64,000 bases of DNA from Sciscionella sediminilitoris (GCF_000737195.2 NZ_JALM01000081.1:101805-165804); one strand, 5' to 3'. Shown: positions 25,726 through 35,020, counted from the first letter of the stretch. The notes: a model not told the origin generated them from the letters alone. Made by a program: numbers and translations.

Positions 25726-27144
25726 ATGAATTCCGCGATCACCGGGAACGAAGCCGGATACGACCCGGCCACTTTCCAGGGCCTGCGGTTCCACACCGCG
25801 GTCCGGGATTTCCGCGCGGGCACCGATTCCCCGAGCGACTATCTGGAACGGTGCCTCGCGACGATCGCCGAGCGCGAGCCCGTCGTCCGGGCCTGGGTGG
25901 TGCTCGACGAGTCCGGCGCCCGTGAACAGGCCGCGGCCAGTACCCGGCGCTGGCGGCGCGGCGAACAGCTCTCCCCGATCGACGGGCTCCCCATCGGCAT
26001 CAAGGATCTGCTGCAGACCAGGGACATGCCGACCCAGATGGGCTGCGCCGCGTTCGCGGGGAACTTCCCGAAACACGACAACGCGGCTGTCTGGGCGCTG
26101 CGCCAGGCGGGCGCGGTGATCCTGGGCAAGACGGTGACCACCGAGCTCGGCGGCCCGGAACCCAGTCCGACCACGAACCCCTTCGATCCGCGGCACACTC
26201 CGGGCGGTTCCTCCTCCGGCTCGGGGGCCGCGGTCGGGGCCCGGATGGTTCCGGCCACCATCGCCACCCAGACCGGGGGCTCGCTGATGCGACCGGCGAG
26301 CTACAACGGCAACTGGGGACTCAAACCCACCCAGGGCGCCATCAACCGCGGTGAGCGCCAGACCGCGAGCATGACCGCGCACGGGGTGCTCGCCGGCTGC
26401 CCGGAGGACATGTGGCAGATCGCGATCGCGATCGCCTCCCGCGCCGGCGGTGATCCGGGCAAGCCCGCGCTCTCCGGGCCCGCCACCCCGCCGCCCGCGC
26501 ACCGCCCGCTGACCCTCGCCGTACTGGAAACCGAGGGCTGGCAACGCCTCGATGCCACCAGCCGGGGCGCCTTCGAGCAGATTCTCGCGCAGCTGGCGGC
26601 GGCCGGGGTGACCGTGCTGCGACGCACCGGGGACCCCGTGCTGGAACGGTTCGAACAAGCCCTGCTCGGTGCGGCCGAACTCGGCAGCGGAATTCTCGCC
26701 TGGGAACACTACTGGGCGTTCCGTGATGTGGTCGCGGACAACCCCGACGGCGTCAGTGCGCGCGCCAAGCGGTTCTTCATCGAGGCCGCCGAGAACCTGG
26801 GCGCCGCGGGGTACGAGGAGGCGTTGCGCGACCGGGCCGCGGTACAGGCCGCCCACGCGCAGCTGGGACCGCGCGTGGACGCGGTGATCGCACCGACCTC
26901 CAGTGGTTCCGCTCCGCAATGGCTCGGCGATGTTCCCGGTGAACCACCCGCCCGGTGGCCGACCGGGGATCCGGCGTTCAACTTCCCGAGCTCCCTGCTG
27001 GGCGCACCCGCGGTGAACGTTCCCCTGATGGCGGTCGGCGGTCTCCCGTTCGGGCTGCAGGTGATGGGCCAGCCGGGCACGGATGCCCGGATGGTCGCCA
27101 TCGCCCGCTGGATGGGTGCGGCGCTCACCCCGGTCAGCGTGTGA
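25726..27144 (+). CDS. Amidase signature family enzyme
   Basis: A 472-residue amidase with a complete Ser-cisSer-Lys triad: Lys in PIGIKDLLQ, cis-Ser in the GGSSSGSGAAV signature, and the nucleophile in TQTGGSLMRPA. AAGGAG precedes the ATG. It overlaps the end of the convergent MHS transporter gene by eleven bases. Divergent pairing with an imidase-like hydrolase suggests it cleaves a linear half-amide to an acid plus ammonia; other amides are possible. Confidence 0.88.
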   Translation: MNSAITGNEAGYDPATFQGLRFHTAVRDFRAGTDSPSDYLERCLATIAEREPVVRAWVVLDESGAREQAAASTRRWRRGEQLSPIDGLPIGIKDLLQTRDMPTQMGCAAFAGNFPKHDNAAVWALRQAGAVILGKTVTTELGGPEPSPTTNPFDPRHTPGGSSSGSGAAVGARMVPATIATQTGGSLMRPASYNGNWGLKPTQGAINRGERQTASMTAHGVLAGCPEDMWQIAIAIASRAGGDPGKPALSGPATPPPAHRPLTLAVLETEGWQRLDATSRGAFEQILAQLAAAGVTVLRRTGDPVLERFEQALLGAAELGSGILAWEHYWAFRDVVADNPDGVSARAKRFFIEAAENLGAAGYEEALRDRAAVQAAHAQLGPRVDAVIAPTSSGSAPQWLGDVPGEPPARWPTGDPAFNFPSSLLGAPAVNVPLMAVGGLPFGLQVMGQPGTDARMVAIARWMGAALTPVSV

Positions 27145-28435
27145 CGGATTTCCTTGCATGCTCCCGGAAATCGCTTGCCGCCCGGTCACGGGTTTCCGGG
27201 AGCGCGAGGACGAGGATGACGAGCGCGATCGCCGCGACCACCGCGATATAGGCGCCGGGGGCCAGCTGCCCGAATCGCTGGGTGAGCAGTGCACCGAGCA
27301 GTGGCGCGGTCCCGCCGAACACCGCGTAGGCCACGTTGTAGGCGAGCGCGGTGCTCGTGGCGCGCACCCGCGGCGGCACCAGTTCCACCGCGATGGTCGT
27401 GGCCGCGATGGTGACCAGTGCGGCCGGAACGACGAGCAGGATCTCGGCCGCCAGGGTGGACACCAGGGTGCCGCCGCCGGCGAGCAGATAGGCGGGCACC
27501 GAACCGGCGACCGCGATCGCCACCCCGCCGAGCAGCAAGGGTCTGCGCCCGAAGCGATCGGCGAACATCCCGGCGAGCAGGCACACGCCCGCGCACACCA
27601 CGAGCGCGACACCGCCCGCGATGAGCACCGTGCGCCCGCCGAGTCCACCGGTGGTCGTGAGATAGGTGGGCAGATACCCGAGCAGATTGTGGACCAGCAC
27701 GGCGAGCAGCGCGAAGATCGCGAACAGCAGCAGGAAAACCCGCCACTGGCGGAAACTGTCCCGCACCGGCCGGGCCGAGGTCTCCCCCTCGGCCTCGAGT
27801 TCGCGGAAGGTGCTCGTCTCGTCGAGGCGCAGCCGCATGTAGAGCCCGACGAGGGCCATGATCCCGCCGAACAGGAAGGCCAGCCGCCAGCTCCAGTCCG
27901 CGTACGCGGCCGGTGAGACGAGTTCCAGGGCCAGCAGCGCGAAGGTCGCCAAGGCGGAGCCGATGAAGGTGGCACTGCCCACGACACTGATCCAGCGCCC
28001 GCGCCTGGCCGGTGGCGCCTGCTCCATCACATAGGAGGCCGCGCTGGTGTATTCCGCACCCATCGAGATGCCCTGCGCGAGACGGGCACACAGCAACAGT
28101 ATGGGCGCGGCGATCCCCGCGCTCGCATAGCCGGGCAGCGCCGCGATCGCCGCGGTGGACACCGCCATGATCAGCACCACCCAGGACAGCGCAGCGCGCC
28201 TGCCGAGACGGTCGCCGACACTGCCGAACACGGCGGCCCCGAGGGGGCGCACCACGAAAGCGAGGCCGTAGACCGCGAGCGTGGACAGGATCGCCAGCGC
28301 CGGGTTCCCCGCGGGGAAGAAGTGTTTCGCGATGATCGTCGCCGAGGATCCGTAGATGACGAAATCGTAGGACTCCACGGCGTGCCCGATCATCGCGGCG
28401 CCGAGGACTTTCCGGTGTTTTGCCTGCTGTTGCAT
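27134..28435 (-). CDS. MHS family MFS transporter (organic acid:H+ symporter type)
   Basis: A 433-residue metabolite:H+ symporter with twelve helices. Typical features are the first-helix segment AVESYDFVIYG, the loop GDRLGRRAALSWVVLIM and the RxAQGISMGAEYTSAASYVME region. MHS proteins carry small carboxylates such as ketoglutarate, citrate or aromatic acids. The ATG follows GGAG by a normal distance. It lies 21 bases after the dipeptidase gene on the same strand, so both probably form one transcript. Confidence 0.87.
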   Translation of the reverse strand: MQQQAKHRKVLGAAMIGHAVESYDFVIYGSSATIIAKHFFPAGNPALAILSTLAVYGLAFVVRPLGAAVFGSVGDRLGRRAALSWVVLIMAVSTAAIAALPGYASAGIAAPILLLCARLAQGISMGAEYTSAASYVMEQAPPARRGRWISVVGSATFIGSALATFALLALELVSPAAYADWSWRLAFLFGGIMALVGLYMRLRLDETSTFRELEAEGETSARPVRDSFRQWRVFLLLFAIFALLAVLVHNLLGYLPTYLTTTGGLGGRTVLIAGGVALVVCAGVCLLAGMFADRFGRRPLLLGGVAIAVAGSVPAYLLAGGGTLVSTLAAEILLVVPAALVTIAATTIAVELVPPRVRATSTALAYNVAYAVFGGTAPLLGALLTQRFGQLAPGAYIAVVAAIALVILVLALPETRDRAASDFREHARKSVTR

Positions 28436-28456
28436 CACAACTCCGTGGGGAAGGGG

Positions 28457-29653
28457 TTACCAAATCTCGTCGAGCACACGCAGGGCGTTGCCGCCGATGA
28501 CCGCGGCGATCTCCGCATCGCCGAAGCCGTGTTTGACCAGCCATCCGGTGATGTTGCGGAAGTTCTCCCCGGGGTTCTCCAGCCCGGCGACCGCGTCGAC
28601 GGTCTCGAACTCCGGGCCGGAGCGGATGGTGTCGGCGACTCCCCATCTCCGGCTCATCACGTCGTGCAGGTCCAGATGGTCACCGAAGAAGGTGTCCGGG
28701 CCGAACCCCACGTGCTCGATGCCCACGAGTTCGGCGCAGTAGCGGAAGTGATCCATCACGGACTCGATGCCGTGCCTGCGATGGCCCGGGCTGACCGTGG
28801 TGTACGGGGCGGCCTCGATGCCGATCATGCCGCCCGATTCGGCACAGGCCCGGATGACCTCGTCGGGTTTCATCCGCGGGGTGTCCCAGAGTCCCCTGGC
28901 CCCGGCGTGGGTGATCAGTACGGGCACCTCGCTGGCCTCGATCACGTCGAGCGCGGTCCGGTCCCCCGCGTGCGAGACGTCGATGGCCATCCCGAGCTGG
29001 TTCATCCGGCGGACCGCGCGCCGCCCGAGCGCGGTCAGCCCACCGTCGCGGGTCTCGCGCAGCCCGCCGCCGAGCGCGTTCGCCTCGCTGTAGGCGATCC
29101 CGATCTGCCGGACGCCGAGCCCGTAGAGCACGTCGAGCCGGTCGATCTCGTTCTCGATGAGGGCCGCTCCCTCCAGCCCGGCGATGACGGCAAGCCGTCC
29201 CTCGGCGTGCGCGCGCCGGATATCGGCCACCGATTCGGCCCGGATCACGTAGTCCTGGTGGGCGAAATCGCAGAACCGCATGCCGAGATCGGTGATGACG
29301 TCGTCCCACTTCCACCCGTTCCGGGACTCGCACGCACCCCAGCCGAGGTTGTCGAACACCGCGTCGAGCCCGGAGCGGCTGAGCCCCTCGTAGCCGTAGG
29401 CCAGCCGTGCTTCCCGGTTCCACGCGAGCAGTTCGGCGCGGGTGTCGCGGGGCAGCCGGACCGGGTGATCGTGCAGGGACACCGCGATGTTCTCGGTCAG
29501 CAGCCGTTCGGCCCGCACCCGTTCCCCGGAGCTCAGCCCGAGATCGTGCGCGGGCAACCGATCCACATCGGCCGCGGGGGTGAACTCGGGGTAGTCCGTC
29601 CCCGCTTCCAGATACGCGAAGGACTGGTAACCGGTGTACCGCTTGGTTGGCAT
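28457..29653 (-). CDS. M19 family membrane-type dipeptidase homologue
   Basis: A 398-residue zinc hydrolase of the renal dipeptidase family, here without signal peptide. Metal positions seen are Glu in GLEGAAL, His in IDVSHAGD and His in ITHAGARG. The N-terminal metal motif reads HDH where most members have HxD. The second of two ATG codons was chosen for spacing to GGGAGG. Family members hydrolyse dipeptides, but several act on other amide or carboxylate substrates. It shares a transcript with the MHS transporter and is divergent from the alpha/beta hydrolase gene. Confidence 0.85.
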   Translation of the reverse strand: MPTKRYTGYQSFAYLEAGTDYPEFTPAADVDRLPAHDLGLSSGERVRAERLLTENIAVSLHDHPVRLPRDTRAELLAWNREARLAYGYEGLSRSGLDAVFDNLGWGACESRNGWKWDDVITDLGMRFCDFAHQDYVIRAESVADIRRAHAEGRLAVIAGLEGAALIENEIDRLDVLYGLGVRQIGIAYSEANALGGGLRETRDGGLTALGRRAVRRMNQLGMAIDVSHAGDRTALDVIEASEVPVLITHAGARGLWDTPRMKPDEVIRACAESGGMIGIEAAPYTTVSPGHRRHGIESVMDHFRYCAELVGIEHVGFGPDTFFGDHLDLHDVMSRRWGVADTIRSGPEFETVDAVAGLENPGENFRNITGWLVKHGFGDAEIAAVIGGNALRVLDEIW

Positions 29654-29690
29654 CATCGCCTCCCTTGCTGCGAATGTCGATGTACCATAA

Positions 29691-29705
29691 TACGAAACGT
29701 CGTGC
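29691..29705. promoter_or_regulatory. Shared promoter motif, copy 2
   Basis: TACGAAACGTCGTGC in the gap between the divergent dipeptidase and alpha/beta hydrolase genes. It contains the short dyad ACGA-AACG-TCGT. It corresponds to the motif at 25668-25682, and its right part also aligns with the palindrome before the AceE-like gene. Confidence 0.45.
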
Positions 29706-29781
29706 TGCAGAAGGGAACAAATGGCTATCGTCTCGTGTTGTCCGATCGACAGGCCCAGCGAGCAGACAGAACGGGGTTGAT

Positions 29782-30594
29782 ATGTCCACGCAGAGTGAGT
29801 TCGGCGCCGTGCGTGCCGTAGAACGGAACGACACGACCTCGATCCGTTACACGGTGCGCGGTCCCGCAGCCGGGCACACCTGGGTCCTCATCCACGGCTG
29901 GGGCTGCCGGCGCGCGGACTTCACCGCACTGGCGGCCAACCTCCCCGAGGACCACCGGGTGATCGCCGTCGCCCTCCCCGGGCACGGTGATTCCCGTTCC
30001 ACCCGCGAGGTCTGGAGCATGACGGAGTTCGCCCGGGATGTCGCCGCGGTCACCGATGCGGAAGGCGTCGGGCACGCCACCGTGGTCGGGCACTCCATGG
30101 GCGGGGCGGTGGCGGTCGAGTTCGCCCGGCTGCGGCCCGCGGTGGCCGAGCGGGTGATCGGCATCGACACGTTCCACTATCTTTCGCTCTACCCGCCGGT
30201 CGCGGAGACCGCGGCCCGGCGGCTGCTCGACGAGTTCGCGGCCGATTTCCCCGCGGGCGTGCGGGGATTGGTCGACATGGGCTCGGTCCCGGGCGCCGAT
30301 CCCGGCTTCACCGAGGAGATCTTCGCGAAGATGGCGGGCATTCCCGAATCGGTGGGAATCCCTGCCCTGGAAGGGATCCTGCGCTGGGACATGGACGAGG
30401 CGCTCGCCGCCGTGTCCGCACCGGTCAGCACGCTCGCCGTGCGCGGACTGCTGGACCCGTCCGCGGTCGACCGCTACGGCGACCGGATCGAGTTCGTCGT
30501 GCACGAACTCGGCGGCCACCACTTCCACCTCGAGGCGCCCGAGCAGACCGCGGAGTTGCTGCTCGCCGTGCCCTCGAGTGATCGAGACGCTTGA
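29782..30594 (+). CDS. Alpha/beta hydrolase
   Basis: A 270-residue alpha/beta-fold hydrolase. The oxyanion segment is LIHGWGC, the nucleophile elbow is VGHSMGGAV, and the final His is in GGHHFHLEAPEQ. No signal peptide is present. The start is the ATG in front of the first strand; a longer reading from 29647 would run through the promoter. It is followed 15 bases later by the ene-reductase, so the pair is an operon. Ester or C-C bond cleavage cannot be told apart. Confidence 0.87.
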   Translation: MSTQSEFGAVRAVERNDTTSIRYTVRGPAAGHTWVLIHGWGCRRADFTALAANLPEDHRVIAVALPGHGDSRSTREVWSMTEFARDVAAVTDAEGVGHATVVGHSMGGAVAVEFARLRPAVAERVIGIDTFHYLSLYPPVAETAARRLLDEFAADFPAGVRGLVDMGSVPGADPGFTEEIFAKMAGIPESVGIPALEGILRWDMDEALAAVSAPVSTLAVRGLLDPSAVDRYGDRIEFVVHELGGHHFHLEAPEQTAELLLAVPSSDRDA

Positions 30595-30609
30595 GAACCG
30601 GAGGTATTC

Positions 30610-31710
30610 ATGACAGAGGCAGCGACACAGACAGCATCGACGGCCACGGCCACCGCGGCGTGGACCGGGATCCGGCTCCGGGAGCTGTCCGTGCCCAACC
30701 GGGTGTGGCTTTCCCCGATGTGCCAGTACTCCGCGGACGAGTACGGCGCACCGACGGACTGGCACCTCGCCCACTACGGTGCGCGGGCCGCGGGCGGCGT
30801 CGGCATGGTGTTCGTGGAATGCACCGGCGTCGCACCCGATATGCGCACCACGACCGGGGATCTCGGGCTGTACACCGAAAACCAGCTGGAGGGCCATCGG
30901 CGGCTCGCGAACGCGATCCGGACCATCGGCTCCATCCCGGCGCTGCAGCTCGGCGCGGCCGGGCGCAAGAGCTCGCACGGTGTTCCCTGGGACAACACCG
31001 GAACCCGGAGCCCGCTGGCCCCGGAAAACGGCGGCTGGCAGCCGATCGGGCCCTCACCGGTCCCGTTCGCCGATCTCGCCGTGCCCGCCGAGATGACCGC
31101 CGCGGACGGTGCACGGGTGCTGGGGGATCTCGAACAGGCGGCCCGTTATGCCCATCGCGCCGGTTACGAGGCGCTGGAATTCCACGGGGCCAACGGATAT
31201 CTGCTGCACGAGTTCCTCTCCCCGCTGGCGAATCACCGCACCGACGAGTGGGGCGGGGACCTGGAAGGCCGGATGCGGTTCCCGCTGGAGATGGTGCGGG
31301 CGCTGCGTTCCGGATGGCCCGAGGACAAACCGCTGCTGCTGCGCCTGCCCGCCGAGGACCTGATGGACGGCGGACTCACGGTCGAGGACATGCTGCAGGT
31401 GGCGAGCCGGATGACCGCGGCCGGGGTGGACATGGTCGACCTGTCCTCCGGCGCGCTGTCCCCGGCCGCCCGCCGCCTGACCGAGCCACTGCACAACGCG
31501 GCGTACGGGCCGCGGTTCCGGGCCGCGGGAATCCGGACGGCGGCCTCCGGACTGCTCACCGAGGCACACCAGCTCGACGAGGCGATCCCCGGCCTCGTGG
31601 ACGCGGTACTGGTCGGCAGGGCCATCCTGCGCGACCCGTACTGGGCGCTGCGCGCGCGGAACGCCGAACCGCGCGAGTCCTGGCCGAAGCAGTACCACCG
31701 CGCGTTCTGA
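30610..31710 (+). CDS. Old yellow enzyme family NADH:flavin oxidoreductase
   Basis: FMN-dependent ene-reductase of 366 residues. The N-terminus has SPMCQYSA, with the cysteine typical of the YqjM subclass. The substrate-binding pair is His-Asn (FHGANGYLLHEFLSP) rather than the His-His usual in this subclass, and the common QLAHAGRKA segment reads QLGAAGRKS. GGAGG precedes the ATG. It follows the hydrolase gene by 15 bases. It likely reduces an activated C=C bond of a pathway intermediate. Confidence 0.88.
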   Translation: MTEAATQTASTATATAAWTGIRLRELSVPNRVWLSPMCQYSADEYGAPTDWHLAHYGARAAGGVGMVFVECTGVAPDMRTTTGDLGLYTENQLEGHRRLANAIRTIGSIPALQLGAAGRKSSHGVPWDNTGTRSPLAPENGGWQPIGPSPVPFADLAVPAEMTAADGARVLGDLEQAARYAHRAGYEALEFHGANGYLLHEFLSPLANHRTDEWGGDLEGRMRFPLEMVRALRSGWPEDKPLLLRLPAEDLMDGGLTVEDMLQVASRMTAAGVDMVDLSSGALSPAARRLTEPLHNAAYGPRFRAAGIRTAASGLLTEAHQLDEAIPGLVDAVLVGRAILRDPYWALRARNAEPRESWPKQYHRAF

Positions 31711-31722
31711 GCACCGCACTCC

Positions 31723-31764
31723 CGGACGTGCCTCGGACATGCCCTCAGACGTGCTCTCAGACGG
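31723..31764. repeat. Degenerate 12-bp tandem repeat
   Basis: About three and a half copies of a CGGACGTGCCCT-like unit span the gap between the ene-reductase stop and the convergent IclR stop, and enter the last codons of the IclR gene. It may be remnant slippage; no hairpin is evident. Confidence 0.4.
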
Positions 31765-32533
31765 CCGAGACCTGTTCGCCGATCTCGGCCGCCGCCGCAC
31801 GGACGAGCTGCGCCAGCTCTTCCTCGTGCTCGGGCTCGTAGCGCAGTTCCGGGATGGACAGGGTGATTCCGGCGATGGGCCGCCCGGCGGCGTTGGTGAC
31901 GGCCACCCCGATCGAGGCCACGTGCGGGCGGTACCAGGCGGACATGTTGACCGCATAACCACGCTCGGCGGACCTGTCGATGGCGGCCCACAGTTCCGTG
32001 ACGCTCGGCAGCGGCTCCGGGAAATCCTTGACCTCGCGGCCCAGCACCTCACTGGCCTCGTCCTCGCCGAGCGCGGCCAGGATCGCCACTCCCGCCGAGG
32101 TCGCGCGCAGCGGCAGCCGCGCCCCGACTTCCACGAAGACGCGGACCGCATGCGTGCTGTCCTCACGCAGGATCACCACGATGTCGTCCCCGTCGCGCAA
32201 CGCGAAGTGCACCGTCTCACCGGTGTCCGCGGCCAGCCGCTTGATCACCGGCTTGGCCAGCTCCCGAAGGTCCTCCTCGCCCGCCCCGCGCAGCCCGATC
32301 GCCAGCGCCTTCATCGTCACACCCCACCGCGTGCGCTCGGGATCCACGATGCGCAGCCAGCCCGCCTGCTGGAGCGTGACGAGGCAGCGCTGTACCGAGC
32401 TCTTCGGGATCTCCATCACCCGCGCCAGCTCGGAAACCCCGATCGGCTGGCGCGCCGCGACCTCCTCGAGCACGCGGAGGGTGCTCAGCACGCTGTTCAT
32501 CGCGCTGCTGTTCGTCTTCTCGGTCACCGTCAC
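31757..32533 (-). CDS. IclR family transcriptional regulator
   Basis: A 258-residue regulator. The N-terminal winged helix-turn-helix is IGVSELARVMEIPKSSVQRCLVTL (about residues 31-54) and the C-terminal effector domain is typical of IclR. A GTG start is used; an ATG eleven codons later is an alternative. It is divergent from the AceE-like gene across 165 bases containing a perfect AGAAC-ATT-GTTCT palindrome. It probably controls that gene and perhaps the hydrolase operons on the other side. Confidence 0.87.
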   Translation of the reverse strand: MTVTEKTNSSAMNSVLSTLRVLEEVAARQPIGVSELARVMEIPKSSVQRCLVTLQQAGWLRIVDPERTRWGVTMKALAIGLRGAGEEDLRELAKPVIKRLAADTGETVHFALRDGDDIVVILREDSTHAVRVFVEVGARLPLRATSAGVAILAALGEDEASEVLGREVKDFPEPLPSVTELWAAIDRSAERGYAVNMSAWYRPHVASIGVAVTNAAGRPIAGITLSIPELRYEPEHEEELAQLVRAAAAEIGEQVSAV

Positions 32534-32656
32534 CTGACGCCTTCGTTCGCTGTCGAGTGCCGGAGCTTACCAAGCCTCCGGCAAACCGTCCCGCATTCCG
32601 GCACGACACCCGGTGGCACCGGCGCGCCGGAATGAGTATCCTCTGTGCCAGATTAT

Positions 32657-32669
32657 AGAACATTGTTCT
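32657..32669. promoter_or_regulatory. IclR-type palindrome upstream of AceE-like gene
   Basis: AGAAC-ATT-GTTCT is a perfect 5-3-5 inverted repeat in an AT-rich stretch, 30 bases before the AceE-like start and divergent from the IclR gene. Short dyads of this style are typical IclR-family operators. Confidence 0.5.
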
Positions 32670-32698
32670 GCATGACAGCACAGATCGGAGTACCGGCC

Positions 32699-35020
32699 AT
32701 GAGCAGCCCGGCGATCAGCCCGCAGTCCCGCGACACCGATTTCCAGGCACTGCGCGAAATCGAGCAGCGGGTGCTGTGGCTCTCCTCGGCGATCATCCAT
32801 CACGCCAACCGGGTGCGGCCGAACCCGAGCGGGCTCAAGGTCGGCGGTCATCAGGCCTCCTCGGCCTCGATGGTGTCCATCATGACCGCGCTGTGGTTCC
32901 GCAGGCTGCGCCCGCAGGACCGGGTCTCGGTGAAACCGCACGCCGCACCGGCGCTGCACGCGATCAACTATCTGCTCGGCGAGCTGGACGAGTCCTATCT
33001 GCCCCGGCTGCGCGAGTTCGGCGGCCTGCAGAGCTATCCCAGCCGCAGCAAGGATCCGGACCCGGTGGACTACTCGACGGGTTCGGTCGGAATCGGTGCC
33101 ACCGCGCCGATGTGGGGCGCGGTGTCCCGGCGCTATGTGAACTCCCGCGGCGGAAACACCGGTACCGGAAGGCAGTACTCGCTGGTCGGGGACGCCGAAC
33201 TGGACGAGGGCGCGGTGTGGGAGGCCGTGCTGGACCCGACGGTCGCCGAACTGGGCGAGACCGTCTGGATCGTGGACCTGAACCGGCAGTCGCTCGACCG
33301 CGTCGTCCCCGGTATCGCCGCCGACAAGCTGGCGGGGATGTTCGCCGCGGCGGGCTGGCAGGTGATCACCTGCAAGTACGGGCAGCTGCTCGAGGAACTG
33401 TTCACCCGCCCCGGCGGAACGGCGCTGCGGCAACGCATCGATGCCATGACCAATCCGGAATACCAGCGGCTGCTGCGCTGCCCCGCCCGGGAGCTGCGCC
33501 AGCGCCTGCCCGGAACCGGCCAGGACGCCGCCCGGATCACCGAACTGCTCGCCGAACTCCCCGACGACACCCTGATCGAGGCCATGGCGAACCTCGGCGG
33601 GCACGACCTCGGCGCCCTCGACGACGCCTTCGAGGCGATCGAGGACACCCGCCCCACGGTCATCTTCGCCTACACCGTCAAAGGATACGGACTGGCCACC
33701 AAGGGACATCCGCAGAACCACTCGGCACTGCTCACCGAGGAACAACTGGGCGAGCTGGCCGCGCGGCTCGGCACCGACCCGGACCGGCCGTGGCAGCGTT
33801 TCCCGGAGGGCAGCGCGGCCCGGATCCTGTGTGCGCGCACCGCGGAACGCCTGCAGCGCCCGCGAACCGAGGCACGCACCCCTCTCCCGGTACCGGCGGA
33901 CATCGGGCGCACCCCGACCGGGACGGCGACCACCCAGGCCGCGCTGGGCCGGGTGCTGCTCGACCTGACCCGCGAAGCACCGGAAACCGCGGGGCGCGTG
34001 GTCACCGTCAGCCCGGATGTCAGCTCCACCACCAATCTCGGCGGCTGGGTGAACAAGGTCGGCGTGTGGTCCCCGGACGAGCGGCACGACTGGTTCGCCG
34101 ATGACGCCGAGACGATCCTGCACTGGCGGGAGAAACCGGCCGGGCAGCACATCGAGCTCGGGATCGCCGAGACCAATCTGGTGAGCCTGCTCGGCGAACT
34201 CGGCGCCACCTGGAGCCGCTGGGGCGAACCGTTGCTGCCGATCGGCATCCTCTACGACCCGTTCGTGGAACGTGCCCTGGAACCGTGGTCCTATGGCATC
34301 TACGCGGGCGGGCAGTCCATCCTGCTCGGCACCCCGTCCGGGGTTTCGCTTGCCCCCGAGGGCGGCGCCCACCAGTCGATCACCACCCCCTCGATCGGCC
34401 TGGAACAGCCCGGCTGCGTGACCTATGAACCGGCGTTCGCCATCGACACCGAATGGACCCTGCTCGCCGCGCTCGCCCAGCTCGGGAAACCCGACGGCAG
34501 CTCGGCCTATCTACGGCTGTCCACCCGCCCGGTGGATCAGGCGCTCGCGGAACTGCCCGCCGACCCCGCGGCGCGCGAACGCCGCAGGCGCCAGGTCGTC
34601 GCCGGGGCGTACCCACTGCGGCGCCGCGAGGACGCTCGGATCAGCATCGCCGCGATGGGCGCGGTCACCCCGGAGGCGCTCGCCGCCGCCGACCGGCTCG
34701 AAGCGAACGGGATCCCCGCCGAGGTCATCTGCGTCACCAGCCCGGACCTGCTCTACCGCGCGGTGCGCGCCCGCCAGGGGCACGAGGACGCCGATTCCTG
34801 GATCCTGGACCAAGTCTTTCCCGCGGACCGGGCGAGGCCGCTGGTCACCGTCCTGGACGGGCACCCGCACACCCTGTCCTTCCTCGCCACCGTCAACCGG
34901 GTGCCGACCACCGCACTCGGCGTGACCCGGTACGGCCAGTCCGGTTCGCTCGAGGACGTCTACCGCCAGCACGGCATCGACACCGACAGCATCGTCCGCG
35001 CCGCACTCGACCTCGCCTGA
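32699..35020 (+). CDS. AceE-like thiamine diphosphate-dependent 2-oxoacid dehydrogenase E1
   Basis: A 773-residue transketolase-fold enzyme resembling homodimeric pyruvate dehydrogenase E1 (AceE) but about 100 residues shorter. The N-terminal half binds thiamine diphosphate at GDAELDEGAVWEAV (AceE has GDGEMDEPE) followed by VDLNRQSLDR. The C-terminal half has the AceE-like stretch LLGTPSGVSLAPEGGAHQS and ITTPSIGLEQPGC. The start was set at the ATG after GGAGTACC; longer readings cover the operator. No E2 or E3 gene is nearby, so it may borrow the central complex or act as a lyase or ligase on its own oxo acid. Confidence 0.8.
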   Translation: MSSPAISPQSRDTDFQALREIEQRVLWLSSAIIHHANRVRPNPSGLKVGGHQASSASMVSIMTALWFRRLRPQDRVSVKPHAAPALHAINYLLGELDESYLPRLREFGGLQSYPSRSKDPDPVDYSTGSVGIGATAPMWGAVSRRYVNSRGGNTGTGRQYSLVGDAELDEGAVWEAVLDPTVAELGETVWIVDLNRQSLDRVVPGIAADKLAGMFAAAGWQVITCKYGQLLEELFTRPGGTALRQRIDAMTNPEYQRLLRCPARELRQRLPGTGQDAARITELLAELPDDTLIEAMANLGGHDLGALDDAFEAIEDTRPTVIFAYTVKGYGLATKGHPQNHSALLTEEQLGELAARLGTDPDRPWQRFPEGSAARILCARTAERLQRPRTEARTPLPVPADIGRTPTGTATTQAALGRVLLDLTREAPETAGRVVTVSPDVSSTTNLGGWVNKVGVWSPDERHDWFADDAETILHWREKPAGQHIELGIAETNLVSLLGELGATWSRWGEPLLPIGILYDPFVERALEPWSYGIYAGGQSILLGTPSGVSLAPEGGAHQSITTPSIGLEQPGCVTYEPAFAIDTEWTLLAALAQLGKPDGSSAYLRLSTRPVDQALAELPADPAARERRRRQVVAGAYPLRRREDARISIAAMGAVTPEALAAADRLEANGIPAEVICVTSPDLLYRAVRARQGHEDADSWILDQVFPADRARPLVTVLDGHPHTLSFLATVNRVPTTALGVTRYGQSGSLEDVYRQHGIDTDSIVRAALDLA

